Assembly (NCBI GenBank): GCA_949283975.1
Contig: CASDUK010000004.1
Coordinates: 1-34,673 of the forward strand
Direction of reading: 5' to 3'
DNA length: 34,673 nt
Origin: an uncultured Bacillota bacterium
GTDB lineage: Bacteria; Bacillota; Clostridia; Christensenellales; UBA1242
Shown here: in pieces, positions 1 to 8,496 of the stretch
How positions within the stretch are numbered: position 1 is the stretch's first letter
Layout of the letters: each line of letters begins with the position of its first letter
Position numbers and translations under genes: made by a program
The notes under the pieces: generated by a model
Seen by the model: only the letters and a program-made list of their open reading frames with translations
Told to the model about the DNA's origin: nothing
Database searches by the model: none

Positions 1-21
1 TAATTTTGCTTTTAAACTCAT
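1..21 (-). CDS. Start of an unidentified gene, cut by window edge
   Basis: An ATG at 19-21 on the minus strand opens a frame that runs off the window after seven codons (MSLKAKL). A good ribosome binding site (GGGAG, about 6 bases upstream) supports a real start. Seven residues are too few to identify the product. It lies downstream of spoIVA on the same strand but beyond that gene's terminator, so it probably has its own promoter in the AT-rich stretch 22-160. Confidence 0.5.
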
Positions 22-161
22 AATTTTTCTCCCTTCCGTTTAATTTGCTTAAATTTAAAATTTAAATTCAATTAAATCTATTATAGTATCGAACATTTTT
101 GGTTGTTTTGTCAAATTTTTTGAGCCATTTTATTAAAAATTGTTGCAATTTTTTTTGAAAC

Positions 162-188
162 AAAAAAAAGAGGCCGAAGCCTCTTTTT
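162..188 (-). terminator. Rho-independent terminator of spoIVA
   Basis: A 10-bp stem (165-174 with 179-188) closes a TTCG tetraloop on the minus strand and runs into a T tract. It begins 10 bases after the spoIVA stop codon. The A/T flanks are symmetric, so it could act in both directions. Confidence 0.85.
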
Positions 189-197
189 CATCTAATT

Positions 198-1676
198 TTA
201 AAGCAAAATGCAAATTATTCCGCCCTTTCCTTCGTTTATTATTCGCCCAAGCGTTTTTCTCATCTTTCTTTGAGCCTCAACTGGCATTAGGTTTATCTTG
301 CTAACAATTCCCTCATTAACAAGCGAACTTAGGCTCTTTCCAAACAAATCTGTTTCCCAAATTGCCTTTGGGTTTTGTTCAAACTCGCTCATCAAATATT
401 TAACAAGTTCTTCACTTTGAGCCTGAGAGCCAACAATTGGGTTAACTTCTGTTTCAATGTCAACGCTCATAATATGGAGGCTTGGCGCAGAGGCTTTCAG
501 CTTAACGCCAAAGCGCGTTCCTTGTTTAACAATTTCCGGGTCTTCAAGGCTCATGTCCTCTGCGTTTGGCATAACAACTCCATAACCTTTTTCTTTAACA
601 TCTTGAAGGGCAACTTTAATTTTGTCATACTCTCCCTTTGCATATGCAAGCTGTTTTACATATGAAATTAGTTGGAAGTCATCTGAAATTTCAAGGTTAC
701 ACTGCTTTGAAAGAACGCGATAGAAAAGCCCCGGCTTTGGGGTTATTTCGAAATAGACCTTTCCTTCGCCCATTTTTATTGAAGAAATTACAACGGGTTC
801 GAAATCTTCGCTTTCAAGGAAGGCAACATTTGTTCTATCTATTTGGCCAATTTTGTTTGCGTTTTCGCCAAATTTTTTAATTTCTGAAATTACATTTGTA
901 ATAATTGGGTCGTCAAAGGAAAGCGCCTGCATCCACTTTGGCATTTTAACTTTAAGCGATTTAATTGGGAATTCAAGCAAAATTTTTTCAAAAATTTCGT
1001 CAATGTTTGCTTGGTTAAGTTTTAGAACATCAATTGGCAAAACCGGAACGCCATATTTTTTTGAGAGAGAGGCCGAAAGTTTTTTTGCCTCTTCGCCCTT
1101 GGGCGCTTTTGTGTTTAAAACAATTACAAAAGGCTTGTTCTGGCTTGCAAGCTCTAAAACAACCCTTTCTTCTGCTGCAACATAGCTTGAACGCGGAATG
1201 TCTGTTATTGTTCCATCTGTTGTTAGAACAATTCCAATTGTTGAGTGCTCGTCTATAACCTTCTTTGTTCCAAGTTCTGCTGCTTGTTCAAAGGGAATTT
1301 CCTCCTCTAGCCACGGCGTTTTAACAAGCCTTTGCCTAGTTCCCTCTTCATGGCCGAGAGCCCCGTCTATTAGATAGCCAACGCAATCTATCATTCTAAC
1401 ATTCATGTCAACTTTGTCGCCAACTCTAATTGCCGCCGCCTTGTTTGGAATGAATCGAGGCTGGGTTGTCATGATTGTTTTTCCGTCTGCACTTTGAGGA
1501 AGCTCATCAATTGTTCTTTCTTTAACATTTTTGTCCGCAATGTTTGGCACGACTAAGTTTTGCATGAACTGGGTTATGAAGGTTGATTTCCCACATCTAA
1601 CCGGGCCAACAACCCCAACATATATATCGCCCCCTGTTCGCTTTGCAATATCCTCATATATACCATAGTTTTCCAT
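198..1676 (-). CDS. spoIVA: Stage IV sporulation protein A (spore coat morphogenetic ATPase)
   Basis: SpoIVA is a cytoskeletal ATPase that polymerises on the outer forespore membrane in the mother cell and forms the basement layer of the spore coat; this is established for the family. The 492-aa length equals the usual family length. A Walker A loop (GPVRCGKS, residues 24-31), a DCVGY segment fitting the switch/Walker B region and the glycine-rich hydrophobic C terminus (GKGGIICILL) are visible. An open frame extends 27 codons upstream, but the ATG at 1676 is chosen because it follows a GGAGG site and a SigmaE-like promoter and gives the family N terminus (MENYGIYEDIAKRTGGD). Single-gene transcript with its own promoter and terminator. 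It shows that the organism, or a recent ancestor, makes endospores. Confidence 0.97.
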   Translation of the reverse strand: MENYGIYEDIAKRTGGDIYVGVVGPVRCGKSTFITQFMQNLVVPNIADKNVKERTIDELPQSADGKTIMTTQPRFIPNKAAAIRVGDKVDMNVRMIDCVGYLIDGALGHEEGTRQRLVKTPWLEEEIPFEQAAELGTKKVIDEHSTIGIVLTTDGTITDIPRSSYVAAEERVVLELASQNKPFVIVLNTKAPKGEEAKKLSASLSKKYGVPVLPIDVLKLNQANIDEIFEKILLEFPIKSLKVKMPKWMQALSFDDPIITNVISEIKKFGENANKIGQIDRTNVAFLESEDFEPVVISSIKMGEGKVYFEITPKPGLFYRVLSKQCNLEISDDFQLISYVKQLAYAKGEYDKIKVALQDVKEKGYGVVMPNAEDMSLEDPEIVKQGTRFGVKLKASAPSLHIMSVDIETEVNPIVGSQAQSEELVKYLMSEFEQNPKAIWETDLFGKSLSSLVNEGIVSKINLMPVEAQRKMRKTLGRIINEGKGGIICILL

Positions 1677-1701
1677 AATTAACCTCCAAGAGTGATATTG
1701 T

Positions 1702-1730
1702 ATTTTATGGCATAAAAAAAGAGAATATAA
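1702..1730 (-). promoter_or_regulatory. SigmaE-type (mother-cell) promoter of spoIVA
   Basis: On the minus strand TTATATT (1724-1730), a 14-bp spacer and CATAAAAT (1702-1709) closely fit the SigmaE consensus kmATATT-N14-CATACAmT. It lies 26 bp upstream of the spoIVA start codon. SigmaE control of spoIVA is established in Bacillus subtilis. Confidence 0.75.
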
Positions 1731-1755
1731 CCAAAACAATGTTCGCGCCTGCAAC

Positions 1756-1780
1756 AAAAAAACGCCCCAAATTTGGCGCT
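1756..1780 (-). terminator. Terminator after tRNA-Trp
   Basis: On the minus strand a short GC stem (1763-1766 with 1775-1778) around an AAATTTGG loop is followed by a run of seven T. It starts about a dozen bases after the tRNA 3' end. Confidence 0.65.
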
Positions 1781-1791
1781 TTTCATAGGTT

Positions 1792-1865
1792 TGGCAGGGA
1801 TGGAAGGAATCGAACCCTCACGAGCGGTTTTGGAGACCGCCATTCTACCTTTAAATTACATCCCT
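1792..1865 (-). tRNA. tRNA-Trp (CCA anticodon)
   Basis: The minus strand folds into a full cloverleaf: 7-bp acceptor stem AGGGATG/CATCCCT, 4-bp D stem, anticodon stem GCGGT/ACCGC with loop CTCCAAA (anticodon CCA, reads UGG), T loop TTCGATT with a 5-bp stem, discriminator G73 and an encoded CCA tail. The G discriminator is usual for bacterial tRNA-Trp. It is transcribed divergently from the operon that carries trpS, so tRNA and cognate synthetase are neighbours. Confidence 0.96.
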
Positions 1866-1874
1866 GTGCCTCAT

Positions 1875-1903
1875 AGTATACAAAATTTTCAAAGTTGTGT
1901 CAA
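1875..1903 (-). promoter_or_regulatory. Promoter of tRNA-Trp
   Basis: On the minus strand TTGACA (1898-1903), a 17-bp spacer and TATACT (1875-1880) form a near-consensus SigmaA promoter. The predicted start is a few bases before the mature tRNA 5' end at 1865. Confidence 0.85.
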
Positions 1904-1917
1904 CCAATATATAAAAG

Positions 1918-1946
1918 TTGACTTTTCCCCCTTTTTTATATAATAT
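1918..1946 (+). promoter_or_regulatory. Promoter of the M20 peptidase-trpS operon
   Basis: TTGACT (1918-1923), 17 bp, TAATAT (1941-1946). The predicted start leaves a leader of only about 15 nt before the ATG at 1969, with no clear Shine-Dalgarno site. It is arranged back to back with the tRNA-Trp promoter, with about 15 bp between the two -35 boxes. Confidence 0.7.
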
Positions 1947-1968
1947 TTTATATATCGAGTAGTTAAAC

Positions 1969-3030
1969 ATGGAAATTGAAAGCTTGGCAAAAAATTTAAT
2001 AGGTTTTAAAACGACAACGGGAAATGTTGATGAGGCCGTTAAATGTTTTAACTTTATCAAAAAATATTTAAAAGACGCCGGCTTGTTTTTTAAAGACTAT
2101 TGCTTCAATAACTATCACTCTCTTTTGATAAGCAACACTAAAAATTTTGATTTCGACATTTTATTTAATGGGCATATCGATGTTGTTTCTGCAAAAGACG
2201 AGCTGTTTGAACCAAAGATTGTTGGAGACTTTTTAATTGGAAGAGGCGCAATTGACATGAAGGGCGCCGATTCTGTTATGATTGAGGTCATAAAAAATTA
2301 TGCTGGAGATAAAAAAATCGGCCTTTTGTTGACCTCAGATGAGGAAATTGGTGGCTTTAATGGTGTTGGAGAGTTTGTCAAGCACGAAAAGTTTTCTTCA
2401 AAACTCATTGTGGTTCCGGACGGTGGCTCAAATTATGACATTACCGTCTCTGAGAAAGGAGTTCTTCAATTACATTTGACAATAAAAGGTAAAAATGCCC
2501 ATTCTTCAACACTTGACGAAGGAATAAATGCAATTTCGAAAGCATACGAACTTTTTTTAAAAATTGTTGAAAAATTTTGCAAACAGAAAAGCCCGCCAAT
2601 CGATGACAACGTTTCAATCAATCTTGCTTTTTTGCACAGCGGAGAAATATATAACCAAGTTCCAGATATTGCAAAAATGGGCTTGGATTTTCGCTTTTTT
2701 AAATTAGATCCTAATGAAATAATTGAATATATTAAAAGCCTTGATCCTGAAATAAAAATTGATATTTATGCAAAGGCCGATTCTTTTGAAACAGATGTTG
2801 ACAATCCATATTTTTTAAAATTTTTAAATATAGTTGAGCATAAACTTGGCAAACAAAAAATGGTAAAAACAAATGGAGCTTCAGATGCAAGATTTTTCTC
2901 TCAACTTGGACTGCCTGTTGCAATAATGAACCCTATTGGATTTAATTTCCATGGAGATGATGAAAAAGTTAGCATTGTTTCTTTGCTTGAACTTAAAGAA
3001 ATTTATGAAAAATTAATGGAAGAAATATAA
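1969..3030 (+). CDS. M20-family metallopeptidase/deacylase (ArgE/DapE-like)
   Basis: M20 enzymes are zinc-dependent amidohydrolases that cut peptides or N-acyl amino acids (ArgE, DapE, PepT, CPG2). The ligand set is complete: H69 in GHIDVV with D71, D96 in GRGAIDMKG, the E125-E126 pair in SDEEIGG, D151 in VVPDGG, and H328 near the C terminus. The central segment (about 165-275) fits the dimerisation domain, including the KGKNAHSS motif. Length 353 aa is normal. Substrate cannot be told from sequence. It is the first gene of an operon with trpS (14-bp gap). It has almost no leader and no clear ribosome binding site, so translation may begin in a leaderless-like way. Confidence 0.9.
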   Translation: MEIESLAKNLIGFKTTTGNVDEAVKCFNFIKKYLKDAGLFFKDYCFNNYHSLLISNTKNFDFDILFNGHIDVVSAKDELFEPKIVGDFLIGRGAIDMKGADSVMIEVIKNYAGDKKIGLLLTSDEEIGGFNGVGEFVKHEKFSSKLIVVPDGGSNYDITVSEKGVLQLHLTIKGKNAHSSTLDEGINAISKAYELFLKIVEKFCKQKSPPIDDNVSINLAFLHSGEIYNQVPDIAKMGLDFRFFKLDPNEIIEYIKSLDPEIKIDIYAKADSFETDVDNPYFLKFLNIVEHKLGKQKMVKTNGASDARFFSQLGLPVAIMNPIGFNFHGDDEKVSIVSLLELKEIYEKLMEEI

Positions 3031-3044
3031 AAAAGGAGATTTTT

Positions 3045-4034
3045 ATGAAAAGAATACTAACGGGTATACAACCCACAGGAATGGCGCACATTGGAAACTA
3101 TTTCGGCGCAATCAAGCAAGCAATTGAACTTAGTAAAAATGAGGATTATGAGGCATTGTATTTCATCGCCGACTATCACGCCCTTAACACAGTTAAAAAT
3201 CCAGAACTATTTAAAAAATACACTCATGAAATTGCTGCAACGTGGCTTGCCTGCGGCCTTGACCCTGGAAAAGTTATGTTCTACAAACAGTCTGACATTC
3301 CAGAGGTTTTTGAACTAAATTGGATTTTAAACAACATAACTCCAAAGGGGGTTTTAAACCGCGCCCATGCATATAAGGCGTGCATTGAGGACAACAAAAA
3401 CAAAAATTTAGATCCAGACAGCGGCGTTAACATGGGTCTTTACTGCTACCCCGTTTTAATGGCGGCAGACATTCTTCTTATGCAGTCAAATTTGGTTCCT
3501 GTTGGCCTTGATCAAAAACAACACCTTGAGATTACAAAAGAGATTGCAAGATATTTCAACAACACATTTGGGAACTTTTTTGTTTCTCCAGAAGAATACA
3601 TTCCAGAAAGCGTCGGGACAATAATTGGTCTTGACGGAAGAAAAATGAGCAAAAGCTATGGAAACACAATTACGCTTTTTGGCGATGAAAAAATGCTCCG
3701 ATCACAAATCAACAAAATTGTAACCAACAGCCAAACTCCAGAAGAACCAAAGGATACAGATTGTGCGATCTTCAAAATCTTTAGTCTTTTTGCAACCCCA
3801 AAGCAAATTGAGGAGATGAAAGAAAAATTCTCAAAGGGAATTGGCTGGGGCGAAGTTAAAAAACAAACTTTTGAAGTTGCAAACAGTCTTCTTGCTCCGA
3901 TGCGCGAAGTTTACAACTATTATATCTCTCACCCAGAAGAAATTGACAAAATTTTAGAAAATGGTGCAAAAAAGGCAAGACAAATTGCTGCCCAAACGAT
4001 TGGCGAAGTTAGAAAATTAATTGGGAAAGAATAA
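3045..4034 (+). CDS. trpS: Tryptophanyl-tRNA synthetase
   Basis: Charges tRNA-Trp with tryptophan using ATP; class Ic synthetase of the cytoplasm. The class I signature is present as HIGN at residues 15-18, in the N-terminal context typical of bacterial TrpRS (TGIQPTGMAHIGNYFGA), and KMSKS at 200-204. GVLNRAHAYK and the VPVGLDQKQHLE motif are also typical. Length 329 aa is normal. A strong AAAAGGAG site precedes the ATG. It is second in an operon with an M20 peptidase. I see no T-box leader or trp attenuator in front of this operon; the tRNA-Trp gene lies divergently just upstream. Confidence 0.97.
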   Translation: MKRILTGIQPTGMAHIGNYFGAIKQAIELSKNEDYEALYFIADYHALNTVKNPELFKKYTHEIAATWLACGLDPGKVMFYKQSDIPEVFELNWILNNITPKGVLNRAHAYKACIEDNKNKNLDPDSGVNMGLYCYPVLMAADILLMQSNLVPVGLDQKQHLEITKEIARYFNNTFGNFFVSPEEYIPESVGTIIGLDGRKMSKSYGNTITLFGDEKMLRSQINKIVTNSQTPEEPKDTDCAIFKIFSLFATPKQIEEMKEKFSKGIGWGEVKKQTFEVANSLLAPMREVYNYYISHPEEIDKILENGAKKARQIAAQTIGEVRKLIGKE

Positions 4035-4064
4035 AATTGTTGGAGGAATTGTTTAGCAAAACAC

Positions 4065-4093
4065 TTGCATAGAAGTTAAAATTATGCTAAACT
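4065..4093 (+). promoter_or_regulatory. Promoter of tRNA-Leu
   Basis: TTGCAT (4065-4070), 17 bp, TAAACT (4088-4093), ending 10 bp before the tRNA. The region also holds an 8-bp inverted repeat (GTTTAGCA at 4051-4058, TGCTAAAC at 4085-4092) whose right arm covers the -10. This may be an operator, or a weak stem that helps end trpS transcription, since TTTTCCC follows it. Confidence 0.6.
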
Positions 4094-4103
4094 TTTCCCG
4101 CAA

Positions 4104-4189
4104 GCCGAAGTGATGGAATGGTAGACGTAGCGGACTCAAAATCCGCCGAGGGCAACCTCATGGGGGTTCGAGTCCCCCCTTCGGCACCA
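4104..4189 (+). tRNA. tRNA-Leu (CAA anticodon)
   Basis: Acceptor stem GCCGAAG/CTTCGGC, discriminator A, encoded CCA. The anticodon stem GCGGA/TCCGC encloses loop CTCAAAA with anticodon CAA (reads UUG). The long variable arm between the anticodon and T stems (GAGGGCAACCTC) marks a class II tRNA, as expected for Leu. 86 nt. Confidence 0.96.
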
Positions 4190-4194
4190 AAAAC

Positions 4195-4225
4195 AAATCC
4201 GAGCCTTTGCTCGGATTTTTGTTTT
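4195..4225 (+). terminator. Terminator after tRNA-Leu
   Basis: A perfect 10-bp stem AAATCCGAGC/GCTCGGATTT with loop CTTT is followed by TTTGTTTT. It starts five bases after the tRNA CCA end. Confidence 0.9.
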
Positions 4226-4300
4226 CTTGCCCTTTTTTTGTTTTATTTAATGAAAAATTCCTCTGTTCTTTTAAGTTTGTGTTCTATAACCTTACCTTAA

Positions 4301-4336
4301 AACAAAAAGCGCGTAGGCTCAAATGCCTGCGCGCTT
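4301..4336 (-). terminator. Terminator of the LRR membrane protein gene
   Basis: On the minus strand an 11-bp stem with one mismatch (4307-4318 with 4325-4336) and a six-base loop is followed by TTTTTGTTTT. It lies 14 bases after the stop at 4350 and faces the tRNA-Leu terminator, so the two convergent units are well separated. Confidence 0.85.
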
Positions 4337-4349
4337 CAGAATCTTTGAC

Positions 4350-7300
4350 CTATTTTTTTATCCAATAATAAGTGCTGTATTCATCTGGATCAATTAAATA
4401 TGTTGCTGCGGTTGATGAGTTGGAAATCAAATCCGCCGAAATTTCCTCTTGCCTTTCAAAATAGAAAAGGTTTTTGTCATATATATAGAATGATTCCACC
4501 TTATCTTGGCCTGCTCTGGTAATTGATATTCTACCGCTGTAGCTATCAACCCAGAATGAGTCATTTTGAGTTAACCCATATGTTTTGGCAATTTTTTCTT
4601 TATCTGGCTGCATTTTGCCAAGCTCCCAATTCGAAATGTCTTCAAAAATAATTTCCGTTATATGTGAAGTGCATTGTCTTAAATCGAATTCAAAGGCTCC
4701 CATTTCAATGGTTGTAACACTGGTTGGAATAGTTACACTCGTCAATGAAACAGACCAGTTTTCTGAAAGCGGATGTGACGCCTCAAACGCATAAGCTCCA
4801 ATTGTCGTAACGCCGTCTGGAATTTCAAATGAAGTTCTGTCATTGCCATATGTGTATTTAACTAGAGTTTTGGCATCATATGAATATAAAACTCCGTCAA
4901 TAGATTTAAAATATTGATTGTTTTCATCTACAATAAACTTTTCTATTCCAGCGCAGCCAAGAAAGGCCCTATGAGAAATTAAACTAACATTGCGTCCCAA
5001 TGTAACTTCTAAAAGGTTGTAACATGCGCCAAATGCCAAGTCCTCTATTGTGGTAATGGAATCACCTAAAACAAGGTTCCTAAGGCCATAGGCACACCAA
5101 AGCGCATTCGCCTCAATTGTCGTTCCTCCATTAATTCCTAATGTAGTTAAATATCTTGAGGCAACTAAATCAATCGCGTTAGTGGGAACAATTGCATTCT
5201 CAATGTACACTCTGTCGCCAAACATCAAATCGCCAAATTCTGTTGCCGTTGTTGGTATGGTTATGCTTGTTAATCTTGAACACCCCAAGAAGGCCTCATC
5301 TCCAATACTAATCAGTCCTTCTGAAATTACTATGTTTTCGATATTTTTACAATTATAGAATGCATGTTCTTCAATTTTTAAAACACCGTCTGGCATTGTG
5401 AACTCAGTTTCCTTTTTCCCTGGCGCATATTTTATTAGCGTGTCCCCATTGTAGTTATATAAATTTCCGTCTATTGACTTATAGTACTTGTTCTGAGCGC
5501 TTACAGTGAGTTCTGACAGCATATCACAGCCATAAAATGCATCAACGCCAATATATGTTATGTTTTCGGTAATTGTGAAATTCTTCATGTTAGGGTAGTT
5601 TTTAAACGCATAGTCTCCAATTCTTGAAACTGAATTAAGAATTCCAAAGGTTTTAGCGCCTTGAGGAACATAGGACAATTCGGTTTTATTTTTATTATGC
5701 AATAAGCCACCTGAACTTGAATAATACATATTCCCTTCATCAACTGTAATATTGGCTAATGACGAGCAATTTTCAAAAGCGTCGCCAACTAAAACAATTT
5801 TTGTGCTGTCTGGAATCCTACAGGAAACAATTGAATTGCTTGCGGCTTTTACAAGAACTAAATATTTGTTTTCATCATTTCCTAAGTAAAGACCGTTATC
5901 ATATTGATTTAATTTCAACTGTTCACAGCCGCTGAATGCTTCGCCTTCAATTTTTGAAATACTATTTGGTAAATTAATTGAGGTGAGAGTCCTGCAGCCT
6001 TTAAAAGCTTTTTCTCCAATGGTGCTTATTTCTCCTGTAATATTGATAGTTGAAAGTGATGCGCAACCACTAAAGGCGCTGTCGCCAATTGAAGAAACCT
6101 GGCTACCAACAACAACACTTTTTATTTCGTTGTTACCTGCGTATGCTGATTCATTGATATTTTCATTTATATATAAAGTTCCTTGCGGCGATAGATAAGT
6201 TGAAACTAAATCATAACTTTTATTTAAGGTATATGAAGCTATGGGGTCATTCCAGTTAAAACTTGCTCGATTCCCCTCTCCAAATGTTACATTCAAAGCT
6301 GCTTTGGATAGATAATAGCTGCCATCAGTGTAATATGCCTGGTATGGAGCATTGTTAATGTCATCGGCAATAACTTTGTAATCGTTATCAACATATGCCT
6401 CAAGCTTATCAAAAAGCAAGTTCACATTTTTAACAACTTTCCCATCTTCAGAATAATCTGAATCACTGTATCTATGATTTGTATCTAAAAAAACCTCTAT
6501 GGCTTTACCCTCGCTGTCGAATCTAACAAAAATATATTTGTATTCCATCGCCTCAAGCTCTTCATACATTTTTGCAAGTTGTGTTAAAGAGGCCTCTGAA
6601 AAATCAGCGCTTTCTTCAAACTTTTCTATCTCTGCAAGCTTTTCGTCAACCTTGCTGTCATACCAATAGAAAGAGGTTTCTGCCGAATTTTTTCTTGTTG
6701 GCTCGCCTAAAGTTCCAATAACTGAATACTTAGGATCCCCCAACTCTATGCTTTCAACATTGGATAGCCTAAATCTATCTGTGGCTATAGGCTTGATAAC
6801 TGTTAATATAATCACAACGATCAACGCATACACAACAAGAGTAATTATAGCCGCCTTATGTAAATCAAGCCAAATAACTGCTGCTGGAGTTTTTTTGTCG
6901 CTTGCCTTATCATATTTTCGTTTTGCATGTTTGTAAATTATAAGTTCCTTTCTATATTGCTTTTTGTTTTTTCCTTTAATTGGAGCAATTGGAGCCGAAT
7001 GCGTTGCATAGAATCTATCCCTTCTCGCCTTTTCCTCCGCAAAATATTTCTCTTTTTGCTTTGTTTCTTTCTCCAAAAATTCTGGAAACTTTTTCGCAAG
7101 CAAAGACCTTCCAACCATAGCTCCCGCTGATGCCATGGCAAAAATTACTGAAAACACTATTATTGTCACTGGGCAAGCGCCTGCAACTAAGCCGCCCATT
7201 CCTCCATCAACAGAAGCAATTATGCTTACAATTGAAATTCCAATAATAAAGAAAATTAAATAAAAGATAAATGATATATATGCCATTAATGTTGACAATG

Positions 7301-7904
7301 GTTGGCGCCACTTCCCCAAGATTGTAACATCTTTATATTTGAATTTTGGCAAAAATAGCGTTAAGCTCATTAAAGAGGCAAAAACAACGCTTAGCACAGC
7401 AAAAATAATTAGTGCTATCATTGACCCCTCTAGCTCAGGAATCATGCTCAACAGTCCTGAATGCATGCTATAAACATTCCCAAAGCTTTCATTCGGGAAT
7501 CCCATTCCCATTGCCAATTCGGCTACGGGCGCCGAAAAGAATGCAAACAGCAAAACGGAAAAAAGTGCAAAAATTCCGAAAGGAACAAAGCGCAAAGCTA
7601 AAAATATCTTTTGTTTTTTTTCAGTTTGGGTCGCTAATTTCTTGGCATTGTTGGGCTTTTCTTCGTTGACTTTATTAAAATTGGCCTCTTCGCTTACTTT
7701 GTCGGTGTTTACTTTGTTGGCGTTTTCCTCCTCTGTATTGACCTTGTCGTCAACAATCAGCGAACAGCCACATTCGCTGCAAAAGCGAGTTCCTTTTGAG
7801 AGTTTTGTCCCACACTTTGGGCAGGTAATTCCCTCTTCCCTTTTTGTCCCGCAGTTCGGGCAAAAATTTCCCTCAAATTTTGTTCCACATTTTAAACATT
7901 TCAT
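4350..7904 (-). CDS. Zinc-ribbon, multi-TM protein with BspA-type leucine-rich repeats
   Basis: A 1184-aa modular protein. Residues 1-46 hold two zinc ribbons (Cys pairs 3/6, 15/18, 28/31, 42/45). A K/V/N/E-rich linker (54-95) follows, then about five membrane segments (roughly 101-125, 161-187, 206-232, 237-265, 350-375). An external region leads to tandem LRR_5/BspA repeats from about 590 to 1110, with the pattern IGDSAFSGC-SLTSI-LP. With the ribbons in the cytoplasm and five crossings, the repeats would sit outside the cell. BspA-like LRRs in other bacteria mediate adhesion or surface binding; that role here is inference. An AGGAG site precedes the ATG. It lies 49 bp downstream of the phosphoribosyltransferase gene on the same strand and may be read through from that operon, though it is probably unrelated in function. 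Confidence 0.85.
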   Translation of the reverse strand: MKCLKCGTKFEGNFCPNCGTKREEGITCPKCGTKLSKGTRFCSECGCSLIVDDKVNTEEENANKVNTDKVSEEANFNKVNEEKPNNAKKLATQTEKKQKIFLALRFVPFGIFALFSVLLFAFFSAPVAELAMGMGFPNESFGNVYSMHSGLLSMIPELEGSMIALIIFAVLSVVFASLMSLTLFLPKFKYKDVTILGKWRQPLSTLMAYISFIFYLIFFIIGISIVSIIASVDGGMGGLVAGACPVTIIVFSVIFAMASAGAMVGRSLLAKKFPEFLEKETKQKEKYFAEEKARRDRFYATHSAPIAPIKGKNKKQYRKELIIYKHAKRKYDKASDKKTPAAVIWLDLHKAAIITLVVYALIVVIILTVIKPIATDRFRLSNVESIELGDPKYSVIGTLGEPTRKNSAETSFYWYDSKVDEKLAEIEKFEESADFSEASLTQLAKMYEELEAMEYKYIFVRFDSEGKAIEVFLDTNHRYSDSDYSEDGKVVKNVNLLFDKLEAYVDNDYKVIADDINNAPYQAYYTDGSYYLSKAALNVTFGEGNRASFNWNDPIASYTLNKSYDLVSTYLSPQGTLYINENINESAYAGNNEIKSVVVGSQVSSIGDSAFSGCASLSTINITGEISTIGEKAFKGCRTLTSINLPNSISKIEGEAFSGCEQLKLNQYDNGLYLGNDENKYLVLVKAASNSIVSCRIPDSTKIVLVGDAFENCSSLANITVDEGNMYYSSSGGLLHNKNKTELSYVPQGAKTFGILNSVSRIGDYAFKNYPNMKNFTITENITYIGVDAFYGCDMLSELTVSAQNKYYKSIDGNLYNYNGDTLIKYAPGKKETEFTMPDGVLKIEEHAFYNCKNIENIVISEGLISIGDEAFLGCSRLTSITIPTTATEFGDLMFGDRVYIENAIVPTNAIDLVASRYLTTLGINGGTTIEANALWCAYGLRNLVLGDSITTIEDLAFGACYNLLEVTLGRNVSLISHRAFLGCAGIEKFIVDENNQYFKSIDGVLYSYDAKTLVKYTYGNDRTSFEIPDGVTTIGAYAFEASHPLSENWSVSLTSVTIPTSVTTIEMGAFEFDLRQCTSHITEIIFEDISNWELGKMQPDKEKIAKTYGLTQNDSFWVDSYSGRISITRAGQDKVESFYIYDKNLFYFERQEEISADLISNSSTAATYLIDPDEYSTYYWIKK

Positions 7905-7953
7905 ATTCTTCTCCTAAAATATTTTAAAAATCAGTTATTAAATTGGCGTTGTT

Positions 7954-8496
7954 TCAATTATCTTCTAAATATCCTTTTTCCCAGAAGAAATTCACCCATT
8001 GGTTTTGATTTATTAAATCAACATATTTAATATCCATTGTTTCATTATCTAATTTTAATTTTTTCATTTCGCTGTTTAAAAATAATGAATAGATGCAAAA
8101 AACTTCTTTTCCCTGTTTTTTTAATTCATTGACAAGTAAATTGACGCTTCTGCCATGGCTCACAATGTCTTCGAAAATGATATATCCATCAACATTTTCA
8201 TTAATATAGCCATTAACCCATTCCGGAGGGCCATAATCCCATTTTTTATTAGACTTTGTCATCTTTATTTGAACAACACTAATCTCCCGTATATCTAATC
8301 TGTGAGAAACCGCAACAGTTAATGGAAGGCCCCCTCTTGCAAGGCCAATTAGCCCAATTTTTTTATCGCCGTAACATTTCTTTATATCATTAGAGATTTT
8401 TTCAACGGCATTCAAAAAATCCTTTTCTGTGTATTTTATTTTAACTGTGGGATCTCCATTATTAACTGGCACGTCTTTTCCAAGACAAATTTTCAT
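7954..8496 (-). CDS. Phosphoribosyltransferase-family protein
   Basis: Type I phosphoribosyltransferases transfer ribose-5-phosphate from PRPP to a base. The PRPP loop is visible as YIIFEDIVSHGRSV (residues 105-118), with acidic pair E109-D110 in place of the common DD. The upstream loop GLARGGLPLTVAVSHRLDI (51-69) resembles Gpt-type purine enzymes (SRGGLVP). Length 180 aa. Its ATG overlaps the queC stop (ATGA), with GGAGG upstream, so translation is coupled to queC. In this operon a purine-like 7-deazaguanine base is a possible substrate (inference). It could instead be an ordinary xanthine/guanine enzyme or a regulator with the same fold. Confidence 0.8.
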   Translation of the reverse strand: MKICLGKDVPVNNGDPTVKIKYTEKDFLNAVEKISNDIKKCYGDKKIGLIGLARGGLPLTVAVSHRLDIREISVVQIKMTKSNKKWDYGPPEWVNGYINENVDGYIIFEDIVSHGRSVNLLVNELKKQGKEVFCIYSLFLNSEMKKLKLDNETMDIKYVDLINQNQWVNFFWEKGYLEDN

